A stretch of DNA of 64,000 nt. Source: Pyrinomonadaceae bacterium (GTDB taxonomy: Bacteria > Acidobacteriota > Blastocatellia > Pyrinomonadales > Pyrinomonadaceae). The stretch spans positions 123,278-187,277 of the forward strand of contig JAGOBH010000007.1 of assembly GCA_017983495.1 (NCBI GenBank). Direction: 5' to 3'. The notes beneath the pieces were generated by a model, which saw only the letters and a program-made list of their open reading frames with translations, made no database searches and was not told where the DNA came from. Both the position numbers and the translations under genes were made by a program. Position 1 is the first letter of the stretch, and each line of letters begins with the position of its first letter. This document shows positions 34,044-41,923 of this stretch, piece by piece.

Positions 34044-34523
34044 TTACAACGACTTAAGCAGTCCGTCGAGCTTTTCGTAACCTTCGGTCACGCCGCGTTC
34101 CATTCCTGACTGCACCATACCGTCGCGATCAGCTACTGAGAAAAATACCGACTGATGCACAACGCGGCATTGGCCATCGGGAAGTTCTTCGAAAGAGGTT
34201 TTGCCCATGATTACATGGCCGCGCTCCGGCAATCCGTCGAATTCGAATGTCCCGATGAACCGCTCCGGGGCCAAAACCTCGTGGTAAACGCCGAAAAATG
34301 CGTATTTGTGCCCATCGCGTTCGTGTGTGTAGCGATACGTGCCGCCTTCGACGCAATTCCACTCTTCGATCGTCATCGTCATACCGTGAGGGCCGATCCA
34401 CTGTACATATAGCTCCGGATCGGTATGGGCTCTGAATACGAGTTCACGCGGAGCATCAAATTCTCGAATAATGAAAAGATCCTGTTTGCCTGCTTCGGCA
34501 GTCACTGTTACTTTGTTAGCCAT
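34044..34523 (-). CDS. SRPBCC/AHSA1-domain protein
   Basis: A 159-residue START-like (SRPBCC, AHSA1 type) protein. REFDAPRELVFRAHTDPEL is the first strand-helix motif, WIGPHGMTM follows, and the last helix ends EGYEKLDGLL. The fold makes a hydrophobic pocket for small ligands; the ligand here is unknown. ATG 34523 is chosen because GGAGAAG lies 5 bp before it; a GTG two codons earlier is weaker. It follows the ArsR gene by 17 bp, a very common pairing. Confidence 0.88.
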   Translation of the reverse strand: MANKVTVTAEAGKQDLFIIREFDAPRELVFRAHTDPELYVQWIGPHGMTMTIEEWNCVEGGTYRYTHERDGHKYAFFGVYHEVLAPERFIGTFEFDGLPERGHVIMGKTSFEELPDGQCRVVHQSVFFSVADRDGMVQSGMERGVTEGYEKLDGLLKSL

Positions 34524-34540
34524 AACCACTTCTCCGTTTT

Positions 34541-34888
34541 TTATTTAGTTTCACCAAAGGGAAGCATCGGAGCTTCCAATTTCATTTTTTCGAGCAAGCT
34601 GTCGAGTCTTTGGAATTCTTGCTCCTTTGCCGCTGCGAACTGTCGTATCCATTTCTCAAGTTTCTTCATAGGTTCCGGATTGATGTAGTAGATTCTCTGC
34701 TGGGCCCGCTTTTCAACACCTACGAGTTTTGCTTCACGCAGCACTTTTAGATGTTGCGAGATCGCCGGCGGGCTTGATGTGAATCCGCGATAAATGTCCG
34801 TCGCGGACATGCTCCCGTTTGCCACGAGTCTTTCGAGTATTATCCGACGAGTCGGTTCAGCAATTGCGGTGAATGGGTCCATAGTCAT
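34541..34888 (-). CDS. ArsR-family transcription repressor
   Basis: A 115-residue winged-helix repressor. AIAEPTRRIILERLVANGSM begins the fold, SSPPAISQHLKVLREA is the recognition helix region, and QRIYYINPEPMKKLEKW closes the wing. No metal-binding CxC is present, so it may not sense metals. It leads an operon with SRPBCC, DUF1801 and PhnB-like genes. A perfect 16-bp palindrome lies 13 bp upstream of its start and is probably its own operator. A second ATG at 34882 is an equally possible start. Confidence 0.88.
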   Translation of the reverse strand: MTMDPFTAIAEPTRRIILERLVANGSMSATDIYRGFTSSPPAISQHLKVLREAKLVGVEKRAQQRIYYINPEPMKKLEKWIRQFAAAKEQEFQRLDSLLEKMKLEAPMLPFGETK

Positions 34889-34901
34889 TATAATAAAGCT
34901 A

Positions 34902-34917
34902 AGACTTAATTAAGTCT
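34902..34917. promoter_or_regulatory. Probable ArsR operator palindrome
   Basis: AGACTTAATTAAGTCT is a perfect 16-bp palindrome 13 bp upstream of the ArsR start codon, where it would overlap the promoter. It fits autorepression by the dimeric ArsR protein. Confidence 0.7.
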
Positions 34918-35018
34918 ATACGCAAATACGAAATTATATTACTTTCGTCGGCTTTCAAGTGCGAAGCGATCCATGGTTATGTAATTCGGGACCCGACACC
35001 AAGCAACGAATGCTGAAG

Positions 35019-35750
35019 CTAACCTCTAACTAGGGCCCTTAAGGCCATCTGGACGCTCTCAGATCTACCTAATGGTTCGAGAAGACAGTTGAATAGATTG
35101 ACTGCCAACGCAAGTAACGTTGCAGGGTGCGTTAGCGTTTTGAACATCCACGCTCCAAGCAAGAGCATGCCAATTATTAAGAATTCCGAGATGTACAGAG
35201 GGATCATGATATCGATGTTCGGCATCTGCTCACTCTGGATAGCGATTGCCACGAACCCGAGACCGCGTCCGAGAGCGGGCATCATGATGAGAAACACTGT
35301 CGATATAAGCCACCAGGAATGATTCTCGATCTCCTTTCGGTGGATAATACTCTTGACCACGGCATATCCGAATGCGACGATCATCACTATTTCGACGGCG
35401 GCGATTCCGTAGAAGAACCAAGGCTGGAACGGGCCGAATCTCGCCGGATCTGCCAATGAACTTTCAGCATTTGCGATATCCCGATGCATCATGCTGAAAG
35501 CCGTAAGACAAACACCGCCGGCGATAAACATACCTATGATCCCGTTAGTGCGATGGAGTTCGATCTTTTGGTGGGTTATGCAATACGGTTGGATTATCAA
35601 GTAGAGATACCAAACCGTCCCGGTCCAGTAATGGATATGTACGGACCACGCGTTCTTGGAAAAATCGCCCCAGTAGTCCATAAAGATGCCTAGTTGCATG
35701 ATGACCATCGGTATGATCATCCACTTGAATAGATCTTTGTATTTATTCAT
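35019..35750 (-). CDS. Multi-pass membrane protein, unknown
   Basis: A 243-residue protein with about seven predicted membrane helices (near 10-27, 40-57, 70-88, 108-130, 144-163, 180-200 and 205-228). HIHYWTGTVWYLYLIIQPY and two further histidines (HQKIELHR) could bind a metal or haem on a membrane face. I do not recognise the family. It is monocistronic, 130 bp downstream of the ArsR start region and 115 bp from the aminotransferase gene. The C-terminal 20 residues are soluble and basic. Confidence 0.65.
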   Translation of the reverse strand: MNKYKDLFKWMIIPMVIMQLGIFMDYWGDFSKNAWSVHIHYWTGTVWYLYLIIQPYCITHQKIELHRTNGIIGMFIAGGVCLTAFSMMHRDIANAESSLADPARFGPFQPWFFYGIAAVEIVMIVAFGYAVVKSIIHRKEIENHSWWLISTVFLIMMPALGRGLGFVAIAIQSEQMPNIDIMIPLYISEFLIIGMLLLGAWMFKTLTHPATLLALAVNLFNCLLEPLGRSESVQMALRALVRG

Positions 35751-35813
35751 GTTGAGTATTCTGATCCGGCATAATTTTGCAGAGAAGTATATCAGAGTCT
35801 TTTAATTCTGGAC

Positions 35814-35845
35814 GAAAAAAAAGGCCGGCGAATTTTGCCGGCCTA
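35814..35845 (-). terminator. Terminator of the aminotransferase gene
   Basis: On the minus strand AGGCCGGC-AAAATTC-GCCGGCCT is followed by seven more T residues, 21 bp after the aminotransferase stop codon. Confidence 0.9.
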
Positions 35846-35865
35846 AAACGTAATTTGTGAGAAAC

Positions 35866-37221
35866 CTACAACGATTCCGCGATCGCGGCGTCGAATATCT
35901 CAAGGGCGACGTCGACGTGTTCGTTTGTCAGGATAAGTGGGGGCGACCAGCGGATCGTGCTCGTGCCGCAACCGAGAATGATGAGGCCGTGGTTAAAGCA
36001 GGCGATCTCAATGCGGTCGCGAAGCTCCGGGGCAGCCTTTTTTGTCGACTTGCTTTCGACAAACTCAACGCCGAGCATAAGACCCAGGCCGCGGACGTCG
36101 CCGATGCAGTCGTATTTGTCAGCAAGTTTTCGCAAGCCGGCTTCGAGGTACGCACCAACGTCGCGTGCGTTATCGACAAGGCCGCCTTCCAGCATCTCGA
36201 TAGTTTTTAGAGCCGCTGCGATGGCGACCGGATTGCCGCCAAATGTCGAGGCGTGAGCACCCTTGTGCCAATCCATGATATCGGCTTTGGCGGTGCAAAC
36301 CCCGATCGGCATTCCCGAACCGATGCCTTTCGCCATGCAGACAATATCGGCTTTGACGCCATCGTGATGGTCGAGAGCAAACATCTTGCCCGTGCGTCCC
36401 ATTCCTGATTGGACCTCGTCCACGATCAGCATGATGCCGTGCTCGTCGCAGATGCGGCGTATCTCGCGAACGAATTCGGGCGGAGCCGGAACATAACCAC
36501 CTTCGCCCTGTACGACCTCAAGGACAATTCCCGCGACTTCCTCGGGCGGCGTGGTGGTGTTAAAGAGACGATCTTCGATCCAACTGACCGAGCCCATACA
36601 GCAGGTCCCGTCAGAACATTTGCCAAGGTTGAACGGGCATTGATAGCAATTCGGGTAGGGAACGTGGACGACATCCAGTGCCTGCCGCATAAACCCGAGT
36701 CGCTGAGCCTTTTTAGACGACGTCAGCGAAAGAGCTCCGAGCGTTCGGCCGTGGAACGATCCAAAGAACGAGATGAACTTTTGCCGGCGAGTGTGATACA
36801 TCGCGAGCTTTAGTGCCGTTTCGATCGCTTCGGCGCCCGAATTTGCAAAGTGCGATTTGGTCGGGCCGTCGATCGGGACAATTTCATCCAGCTTTTTGCC
36901 GAGGGCCGGCATGTGCTTGTAATAGTAATCGGTGCCGCACAAATGGATGAGCTGAGCGGCCTGGTCTGAGATGGCTTTGACGATCTCAGGGTGACAGTGT
37001 CCGGTCGAGCACACGGCGACACCGGCATTGCAATCGAGAAATGTGTTGCCGTCGGGATCGGTGATCCAGACGCCGCTGGCGTGGTCAGCAACAAGTTTAT
37101 AATCCGGACGCGGATAACTCGGCGTTACATATTGGGCATCGGCAGCAATGATCTCGCGGGCGAGCGGACCCGGAAGCTCGGTCTTAATAACCGGCCTTTG
37201 TAATTCTGTCGTAGGTTTCAT
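35866..37221 (-). CDS. Class III (acetylornithine/4-aminobutyrate-type) aminotransferase
   Basis: A 451-residue PLP enzyme of fold type I. GNTFLDCNAGVAVCSTGHCHPEIV opens the domain, NSGAEAIETALKLA binds the cofactor phosphate, LIVDEVQSGMGRTGKMFA holds the Asp that pairs with the pyridine N, and CMAKGIGSGMPIG contains the Schiff-base lysine. It is between ornithine- and GABA-aminotransferase types and the amino donor cannot be fixed from sequence. A Cys-rich stretch (NCYQCPFNLGKCSDGTCC) is unusual and might bind a metal. No arginine or GABA genes are adjacent. Confidence 0.85.
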   Translation of the reverse strand: MKPTTELQRPVIKTELPGPLAREIIAADAQYVTPSYPRPDYKLVADHASGVWITDPDGNTFLDCNAGVAVCSTGHCHPEIVKAISDQAAQLIHLCGTDYYYKHMPALGKKLDEIVPIDGPTKSHFANSGAEAIETALKLAMYHTRRQKFISFFGSFHGRTLGALSLTSSKKAQRLGFMRQALDVVHVPYPNCYQCPFNLGKCSDGTCCMGSVSWIEDRLFNTTTPPEEVAGIVLEVVQGEGGYVPAPPEFVREIRRICDEHGIMLIVDEVQSGMGRTGKMFALDHHDGVKADIVCMAKGIGSGMPIGVCTAKADIMDWHKGAHASTFGGNPVAIAAALKTIEMLEGGLVDNARDVGAYLEAGLRKLADKYDCIGDVRGLGLMLGVEFVESKSTKKAAPELRDRIEIACFNHGLIILGCGTSTIRWSPPLILTNEHVDVALEIFDAAIAESL

Positions 37222-37447
37222 TATCTTTCTCCTAAATAGTTAAGCGAGCGGTGGATCACCGCGGGTTACTGGTCATCAACGGTCGGTACCGTTGGCTTAA
37301 CGCGGACAGAGATCTAGTCGCCGCCGAAAAGATCGGCGCGTTTGGCTGCAGGACGAAGTTTTGCTGCACAGCGCGAAGTCATAGAAAAAACAGTATGTTA
37401 TCAGATGGCTTCGTGACCTTCAACTTTTGCCCGAGGGATCGTCACTA

Positions 37448-39394
37448 CTACTTTTTGAACGTGAGGGACGCGAGAATCTGATCATACTCCGGGTCACCGT
37501 TCAAGAAACGGTATTCGGGATCGTGAAGCACTTGTAAAAGCCATGGGTCGCGAACGCGTTCGGCCTCACGAAGCCACCGTATCGTTTGGTCACGGTCTTT
37601 TGCGAGAGCGGCCACAAGAGCAATATTCGACGGCGGAAAATAGCTATGTCCAAATCGCCGTTCGAGGTACTCACGCCAGATGCGAAATGCTTCCTCGCGT
37701 GGACCTTTCTTCAAAGCGGCGCGAATTTTGTCAATCTGCTCGTTATTTTGGTCGTCGATCAAAAATGCCGTAAAGTACTCTTCAAGCGACTCCTGAGGCT
37801 TGTTCTGAAGTAGATAGACTGTCCCAAGATACCAGTTTGCCAGGCTGAAATTCGGTGCATTTATTTTTAATTTATGAAGTCGTGATTCAGCCTCTGCCAC
37901 CTTGCCGGAGACCATCAAATTGTAAGCAATATTTGCCTGGCCGATATTTGACGTCGGGTCGAGTTTTTCGGCAGCCAAAAGCTGTTCAAGGCCTTCGTCG
38001 GTCCGGCCGATGACCGAAAGCATCCATCCGAAACGCAGCCTCGGTGTAGGATCGTTCGGAGCGAGTTCGATCGCACGTCCAAAATTTATTTCCGTAGCTT
38101 TCCAGTCGCGGTTATGGAGAAATTCGATCGATGCCAGGGTGGAATACGCTTCGGAAAGCAATGGGTCGAGCTGCATTGCCTGGTTCACGGACGCAACAGC
38201 GAAGGGAATCGATTCACTGGCCAGTTTGTATCCGTAATCGTAGAAGCCAAGGTGAACGTCAGCAAGCCCGTTGTGAGCCTCGGCAAATTTCGGATCAAGC
38301 GAAATTGCCTGTTCAAATAATCCGCGGGCCGTGTTGAAGCCTTCGAGCGTGCGTTGGTTCCAGTGATATCGTCCTCGGAGATACGCCTGATACGCGTCGT
38401 TATTTTGGGTCGGCCGATCATGTTGCGTTTCTTTTGCGTCGGAGGAGAGATTTGCGATCAACGCCCGTGCCGTCATATCGGAAACGGCATCCTGAACTTG
38501 GAACAGATCGGTTTCAGAATAAAGAAGCGATTCGTTCCAGAGCTGTCGGCCGTCGGCGACTTGGATCAGTCTGGCGTTAACGCGATACTGATTTTCGATC
38601 CGCTGAAGGTTCCATTCAACAACTGTGTTTACGCCAAGGCGTTTGCCGACGGCGACAGCATCAGGTTCGGTTGCAGATGCCGAGATCGTTGACGCAAGTG
38701 GGCGGACGACAATGTCGCCGGATCGTCCAAGCTGAGAAATTAGAGCGTAGGTCATTCCCAAAAGAATGGAGCGGTCGATCTCAGTTCCACTGATATTCTC
38801 GAGCGGCATCACGGCCACCGTTCGAATCGGTGAACCTTTTGATTCACGCGTCATAACCCAGGCGGCACCGACAATGCCCAGTGCGAGAACCGCGACCATG
38901 CCGATGGCGAGAAGGCGTTTCAGGCCGCCACGTTCGACAGGCGGAAGTGCTAGTTGCCGGCGTGAGGGAAACTCCACAGATCGTTCGTCATCAACCTCTT
39001 CTATCCACGTTTCTTCAACGGTTTGTTTTTCAATGACGAGGCTTAGAGGCTTTCGCTCAATTGATCCCGTTTCCGTTTCAATAACATCGGCAACGAAGCG
39101 AAAGCCTCGGCGCGGGATCGTTTCGATAAATGTCGTCTCAGGTGCGCAGGTTGCAAGAGCTTTTCTGAGCTGCGAGATGGTGTAGGAAAGAGCGTTGTCC
39201 TCGACGAAAGTGTTCTGCCAGACTTCGGTGAACAACTCATCTTTGGAAACGATGCGATCTCGATTCTCGATCAGATATACGAGTGCATTGTAAACCTTCG
39301 GTGCCAGTTTTAGTGGCTTACCGGAATGGATCAAGAAGCCGGAGGAAACATCAAGCCGAAACTCTTCAAATTCGTATAACCCTTGTTTTTGCAA
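37448..39394 (-). CDS. CadC-like winged-helix protein with TM and TPR domain
   Basis: A 648-residue one-component regulator. An OmpR/PhoB-type winged helix (1-105, with LYEFEEFRLDVSSG and ETIPRRGFRFVADV) is followed by a linker, one transmembrane helix (about 163-184), a periplasmic alpha/beta region with VAVMPLENISGTEIDRSILLG-type sequence, and TPR repeats (about 310-600, such as YQAYLRGRYHWNQRT and AEAHNGLADVHLG). This layout suggests a membrane-bound transcription activator sensing outside signals, as in CadC/ToxR. Targets are unknown. It runs opposite to the small gene at 39503. Confidence 0.83.
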   Translation of the reverse strand: MQKQGLYEFEEFRLDVSSGFLIHSGKPLKLAPKVYNALVYLIENRDRIVSKDELFTEVWQNTFVEDNALSYTISQLRKALATCAPETTFIETIPRRGFRFVADVIETETGSIERKPLSLVIEKQTVEETWIEEVDDERSVEFPSRRQLALPPVERGGLKRLLAIGMVAVLALGIVGAAWVMTRESKGSPIRTVAVMPLENISGTEIDRSILLGMTYALISQLGRSGDIVVRPLASTISASATEPDAVAVGKRLGVNTVVEWNLQRIENQYRVNARLIQVADGRQLWNESLLYSETDLFQVQDAVSDMTARALIANLSSDAKETQHDRPTQNNDAYQAYLRGRYHWNQRTLEGFNTARGLFEQAISLDPKFAEAHNGLADVHLGFYDYGYKLASESIPFAVASVNQAMQLDPLLSEAYSTLASIEFLHNRDWKATEINFGRAIELAPNDPTPRLRFGWMLSVIGRTDEGLEQLLAAEKLDPTSNIGQANIAYNLMVSGKVAEAESRLHKLKINAPNFSLANWYLGTVYLLQNKPQESLEEYFTAFLIDDQNNEQIDKIRAALKKGPREEAFRIWREYLERRFGHSYFPPSNIALVAALAKDRDQTIRWLREAERVRDPWLLQVLHDPEYRFLNGDPEYDQILASLTFKK

Positions 39395-39502
39395 TTGTTT
39401 AACGCTAAGAGAGCAAATGCTCAGATATTGCTCACGCTTTCCTCAAGATTCGACAGGATGATTTGCTTACTATACCAGAAATCGCTAAACAGACGAAAAG
39501 AC

Positions 39503-39754
39503 ATGAGCCCGATCAGAAGAATTTACAGGCGTGTAACAACTACAGAACGGATCATCATTCCACCGGAGGGACTTACCGGCCGGTTGGTCAACGGCGACAC
39601 CTTTCGCGTCGAGATCTTTAAGAAAGATGGTTCGGAAGAAGAGTTGGTGTACGAACGCGAACACACGGGAAGTGTGGAGGTCGAAGAATTAGACAACGGT
39701 AAGTTTATTTTGACCGGAGATGTTTTTCCCGACAAAAGATCGCCACGGGACTGA
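39503..39754 (+). CDS. Small basic-acidic hypothetical protein
   Basis: An 83-residue protein. The N-terminus is basic (RRIYRRVTTTER), the middle reads RLVNGDTFRVEIFKKDG and is beta-like, and the C-terminus is acidic. I do not recognise a family. ATG 39503 is used; the longer frame to 39383 overlaps the start of the CadC-like gene. It has no clear Shine-Dalgarno and precedes the tail-fibre-like gene by 36 bp, so it may be cotranscribed with it. Confidence 0.5.
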   Translation: MSPIRRIYRRVTTTERIIIPPEGLTGRLVNGDTFRVEIFKKDGSEEELVYEREHTGSVEVEELDNGKFILTGDVFPDKRSPRD

Positions 39755-39790
39755 GGCTCGCAAGAAAAATATGGGAGTGGAGTTTGAACT

Positions 39791-41686
39791 ATGAAAAAAA
39801 GCTGTTTTTGCCTGTTAGTCATCACATTGTATATGATGAGCTTTTCATCCAACCTATCGGCGCAGACGACCGCCTTCACATATCAAGGCAGCCTGAATGT
39901 AAGCGGAGCGCAGGCGAACGGTTCTTTCGATTTCACATTCGAGCTATTTGATGTATTGAGCGGCGGCTCGCAGATCGGATCGCTTATCGCCCGTGAGGCT
40001 GTTCAGGTGGTTAACGGAAATTTCACCGTAACGCTCGATTTTGGCGGTGTGTTTCCAGGTGCGGACAGATTCCTGCAGGTCGCTGTTCGAACCGCCGGGG
40101 ACCCTGCAGGCCATAGTCTGCTGAGCCCAAGAAGCCGGGTGAATAGCTCGCCGTATGCCGTCAGGAGCCTGGGAGCTTTGAACGCTGTGAACGCGACGCA
40201 ACTTGGCGGTGTCGCAGCGAATCAGTATGTGCTGACCGGCGATGTCCGGCTTTCCGACGCACGCCCGCCGTTGCCGGGCAGTGCCGACTATATTCAGAAC
40301 GGAACCTCGACCCAGGCATCAAGCAATTTCAACATATCCGGCAACGGCACAGTGGGCGGGACGCTCTCGTCGAACGTTGTCAGGGCGGTGACGCAATACA
40401 ACATCGGCGCCGATCGAATTTTGTCGAACGCGGGCACCGATAATCTGTTTACCGGCGTCGACTCCGGTAGTTCGAACACATCCGGTGCGGGCAATTCCTT
40501 TTTCGGCCACAGTTCAGGCAACTTGAATACAACTGGCAACAACAATTCCTTTTTTGGCCGCGATGCGGGGAGAACCAACACAACCGGCGGCAGCAATTCC
40601 TTTTTCGGCTTGCGTTCAGGCGATGCGAACACAACGGGCAGCAACAATTCCTTTTTCGGTGTGAGTTCAGGCGGCGCGAACACAATCGGCGTCGATAATT
40701 CCTTTTTCGGCAGTCGTTCCGGCGCCACAAACACAACCGGCAGCCAGAATTCCACTTTCGGTTTTTTTTCAGGGGTTCAGAACACAAGCGGCTCCGGCAA
40801 TTCTATCTTTGGTTACTCTGCGGGCGGGCAGATCACAACCGGCAGCAACAATACGATCATCGGATCTAACGCAGATGTCGCAATCGACGGCAATAATCTT
40901 AGCTTTGCCACGGCCATCGGTGCAGGAGCGATTGTAGCGGCTAGTAATACTGTCGTACTCGGCCGTTCGAATGACCAAGTGGGAATAGGCACGACCGCAC
41001 CAACTCAGAAGCTTCATATAGCAACGAATAGCGGAAATATGTTGGTCGGCGGAGCAGGCTGTCCGAGCGGGAACATTGCGATCGGTTTGAACGGCGCTTT
41101 CGGGAACTGTACAGAATACACCGTCCGCGGCGACGGTTCGAGCGTGTATATCAATCGTCCGACCGGCGGTTTCGTCTTTTTCCGCGAAGGCAACGGTGGT
41201 TCGCAGGTGCTGATCAATCCCGGCGGAGCTCTGGAACTCCGCGTACTTGGTGCAGCAGGCGGCACTGCATTGTGCCGCAATGCGACCCAGGAAGTCGCTT
41301 TCTGTTCATCGTCGCTCCGCTATAAGAAGAACATCTCTTCGTTCGCTGCGGGAATGTCTCTCGTCCGGCAGCTACAGCCGATCGCATATGAATGGAAGGC
41401 CGACGGGATGAAGGATGTCGGGTTCGGGGCAGAGGACGTTGCACTCATCGATCCGCGGTTCGTCACCTATAACGACAAGGGCGAGGTCGAAGGCATCAAG
41501 TACGACCGCCTGAGTACCGCATTCGTCAACGCCTTCACCGAACAGCAAACTCAGATCGAGTCTCAAAAAGCCGAGATCGACGCATTGAAAAGCCAGCTTC
41601 TGCAGCAGAAAAGTGAGGTCTCCGAACTAAAGGCATTGATCTGCTCGATCGCAGGAAATGCGGGCGTCTGCTCGGGGCCGAAGTGA
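39791..41686 (+). CDS. Secreted tail-fibre-like protein with S74 chaperone domain
   Basis: A 631-residue secreted protein. Signal peptide 1-24 (ending LSAQ). A beta-rich N-terminal domain (about 25-200) is followed by eight 17-residue repeats of the form NSFFGxxSGxxNTTGxx (about 218-362), as in trimeric beta-roll heads. A linker with GIGTTAPTQKLHI follows. The C-terminus has SLRYKKNISSF and L-Q-P-I-A-Y-E-W, the signature of the peptidase S74/intramolecular chaperone domain, and ends in a coiled coil (QIESQKAEIDALKSQLLQQK). Such proteins form trimers on surfaces or phage tails. No phage genes are near, so I read it as a cell-surface fibre. Confidence 0.83.
   Translation: MKKSCFCLLVITLYMMSFSSNLSAQTTAFTYQGSLNVSGAQANGSFDFTFELFDVLSGGSQIGSLIAREAVQVVNGNFTVTLDFGGVFPGADRFLQVAVRTAGDPAGHSLLSPRSRVNSSPYAVRSLGALNAVNATQLGGVAANQYVLTGDVRLSDARPPLPGSADYIQNGTSTQASSNFNISGNGTVGGTLSSNVVRAVTQYNIGADRILSNAGTDNLFTGVDSGSSNTSGAGNSFFGHSSGNLNTTGNNNSFFGRDAGRTNTTGGSNSFFGLRSGDANTTGSNNSFFGVSSGGANTIGVDNSFFGSRSGATNTTGSQNSTFGFFSGVQNTSGSGNSIFGYSAGGQITTGSNNTIIGSNADVAIDGNNLSFATAIGAGAIVAASNTVVLGRSNDQVGIGTTAPTQKLHIATNSGNMLVGGAGCPSGNIAIGLNGAFGNCTEYTVRGDGSSVYINRPTGGFVFFREGNGGSQVLINPGGALELRVLGAAGGTALCRNATQEVAFCSSSLRYKKNISSFAAGMSLVRQLQPIAYEWKADGMKDVGFGAEDVALIDPRFVTYNDKGEVEGIKYDRLSTAFVNAFTEQQTQIESQKAEIDALKSQLLQQKSEVSELKALICSIAGNAGVCSGPK
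40442..40876 (+). repeat. 51-bp tandem repeats in the tail-fibre-like gene
   Basis: The codons for N-S of each NSFFG motif recur every 51 bp (40493, 40544, 40595, 40646, 40697, 40748, 40799, 40850), giving about eight units of 17 codons. Units share AATTCCTTTTTCGG. The array stays in frame and codes for the beta-roll. Confidence 0.88.
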
Positions 41687-41726
41687 TTTGATAAAATCGT
41701 CAAGGGCCGGCCGCCCGGCCGACGGA

Positions 41727-41879
41727 TTGAATTACACGGACTACGTGCTGCTCGTGCACAACAATAAGTACGACCCGACGATCTTTAAGATCTTGCGGCC
41801 ACTCTCCAAGGGCAAACACGGCTTTTACGATGTAGAGGTCTTTCTTGCCAATTGGCCGCAATTCGACATTTGGGATTAG
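41727..41879 (+). CDS. Possible small protein or gene fragment
   Basis: A frame of about 50 codons from a TTG, with strongly GC-rich third codon positions, as in neighbouring real genes, and natural-looking protein sequence (TDYVLLVHNNKYDPTIFKIL). The start has no Shine-Dalgarno. It may be the tail of a decayed gene. A minus-strand frame over the same bases shows no codon bias and was not used. It lies between the tail-fibre-like gene and the YyaL-like gene. Confidence 0.35.
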   Translation: MNYTDYVLLVHNNKYDPTIFKILRPLSKGKHGFYDVEVFLANWPQFDIWD

Positions 41880-41923
41880 CTTTGGCAACTCCACTTCAGC
41901 CTGCCGCATGATAGAATCTCGAA

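Noticed and set aside
40442-40876. Regular 51-bp repeats that could look like a CRISPR array
   Set aside because: The repeats stay in one open frame and encode a known kind of beta-roll; spacers are not unique and no cas genes are near.
39791-41686. Prophage remnant
   Set aside because: Only the fibre-like gene is phage-like; it has a signal peptide and no integrase, capsid, terminase or attachment site is seen.
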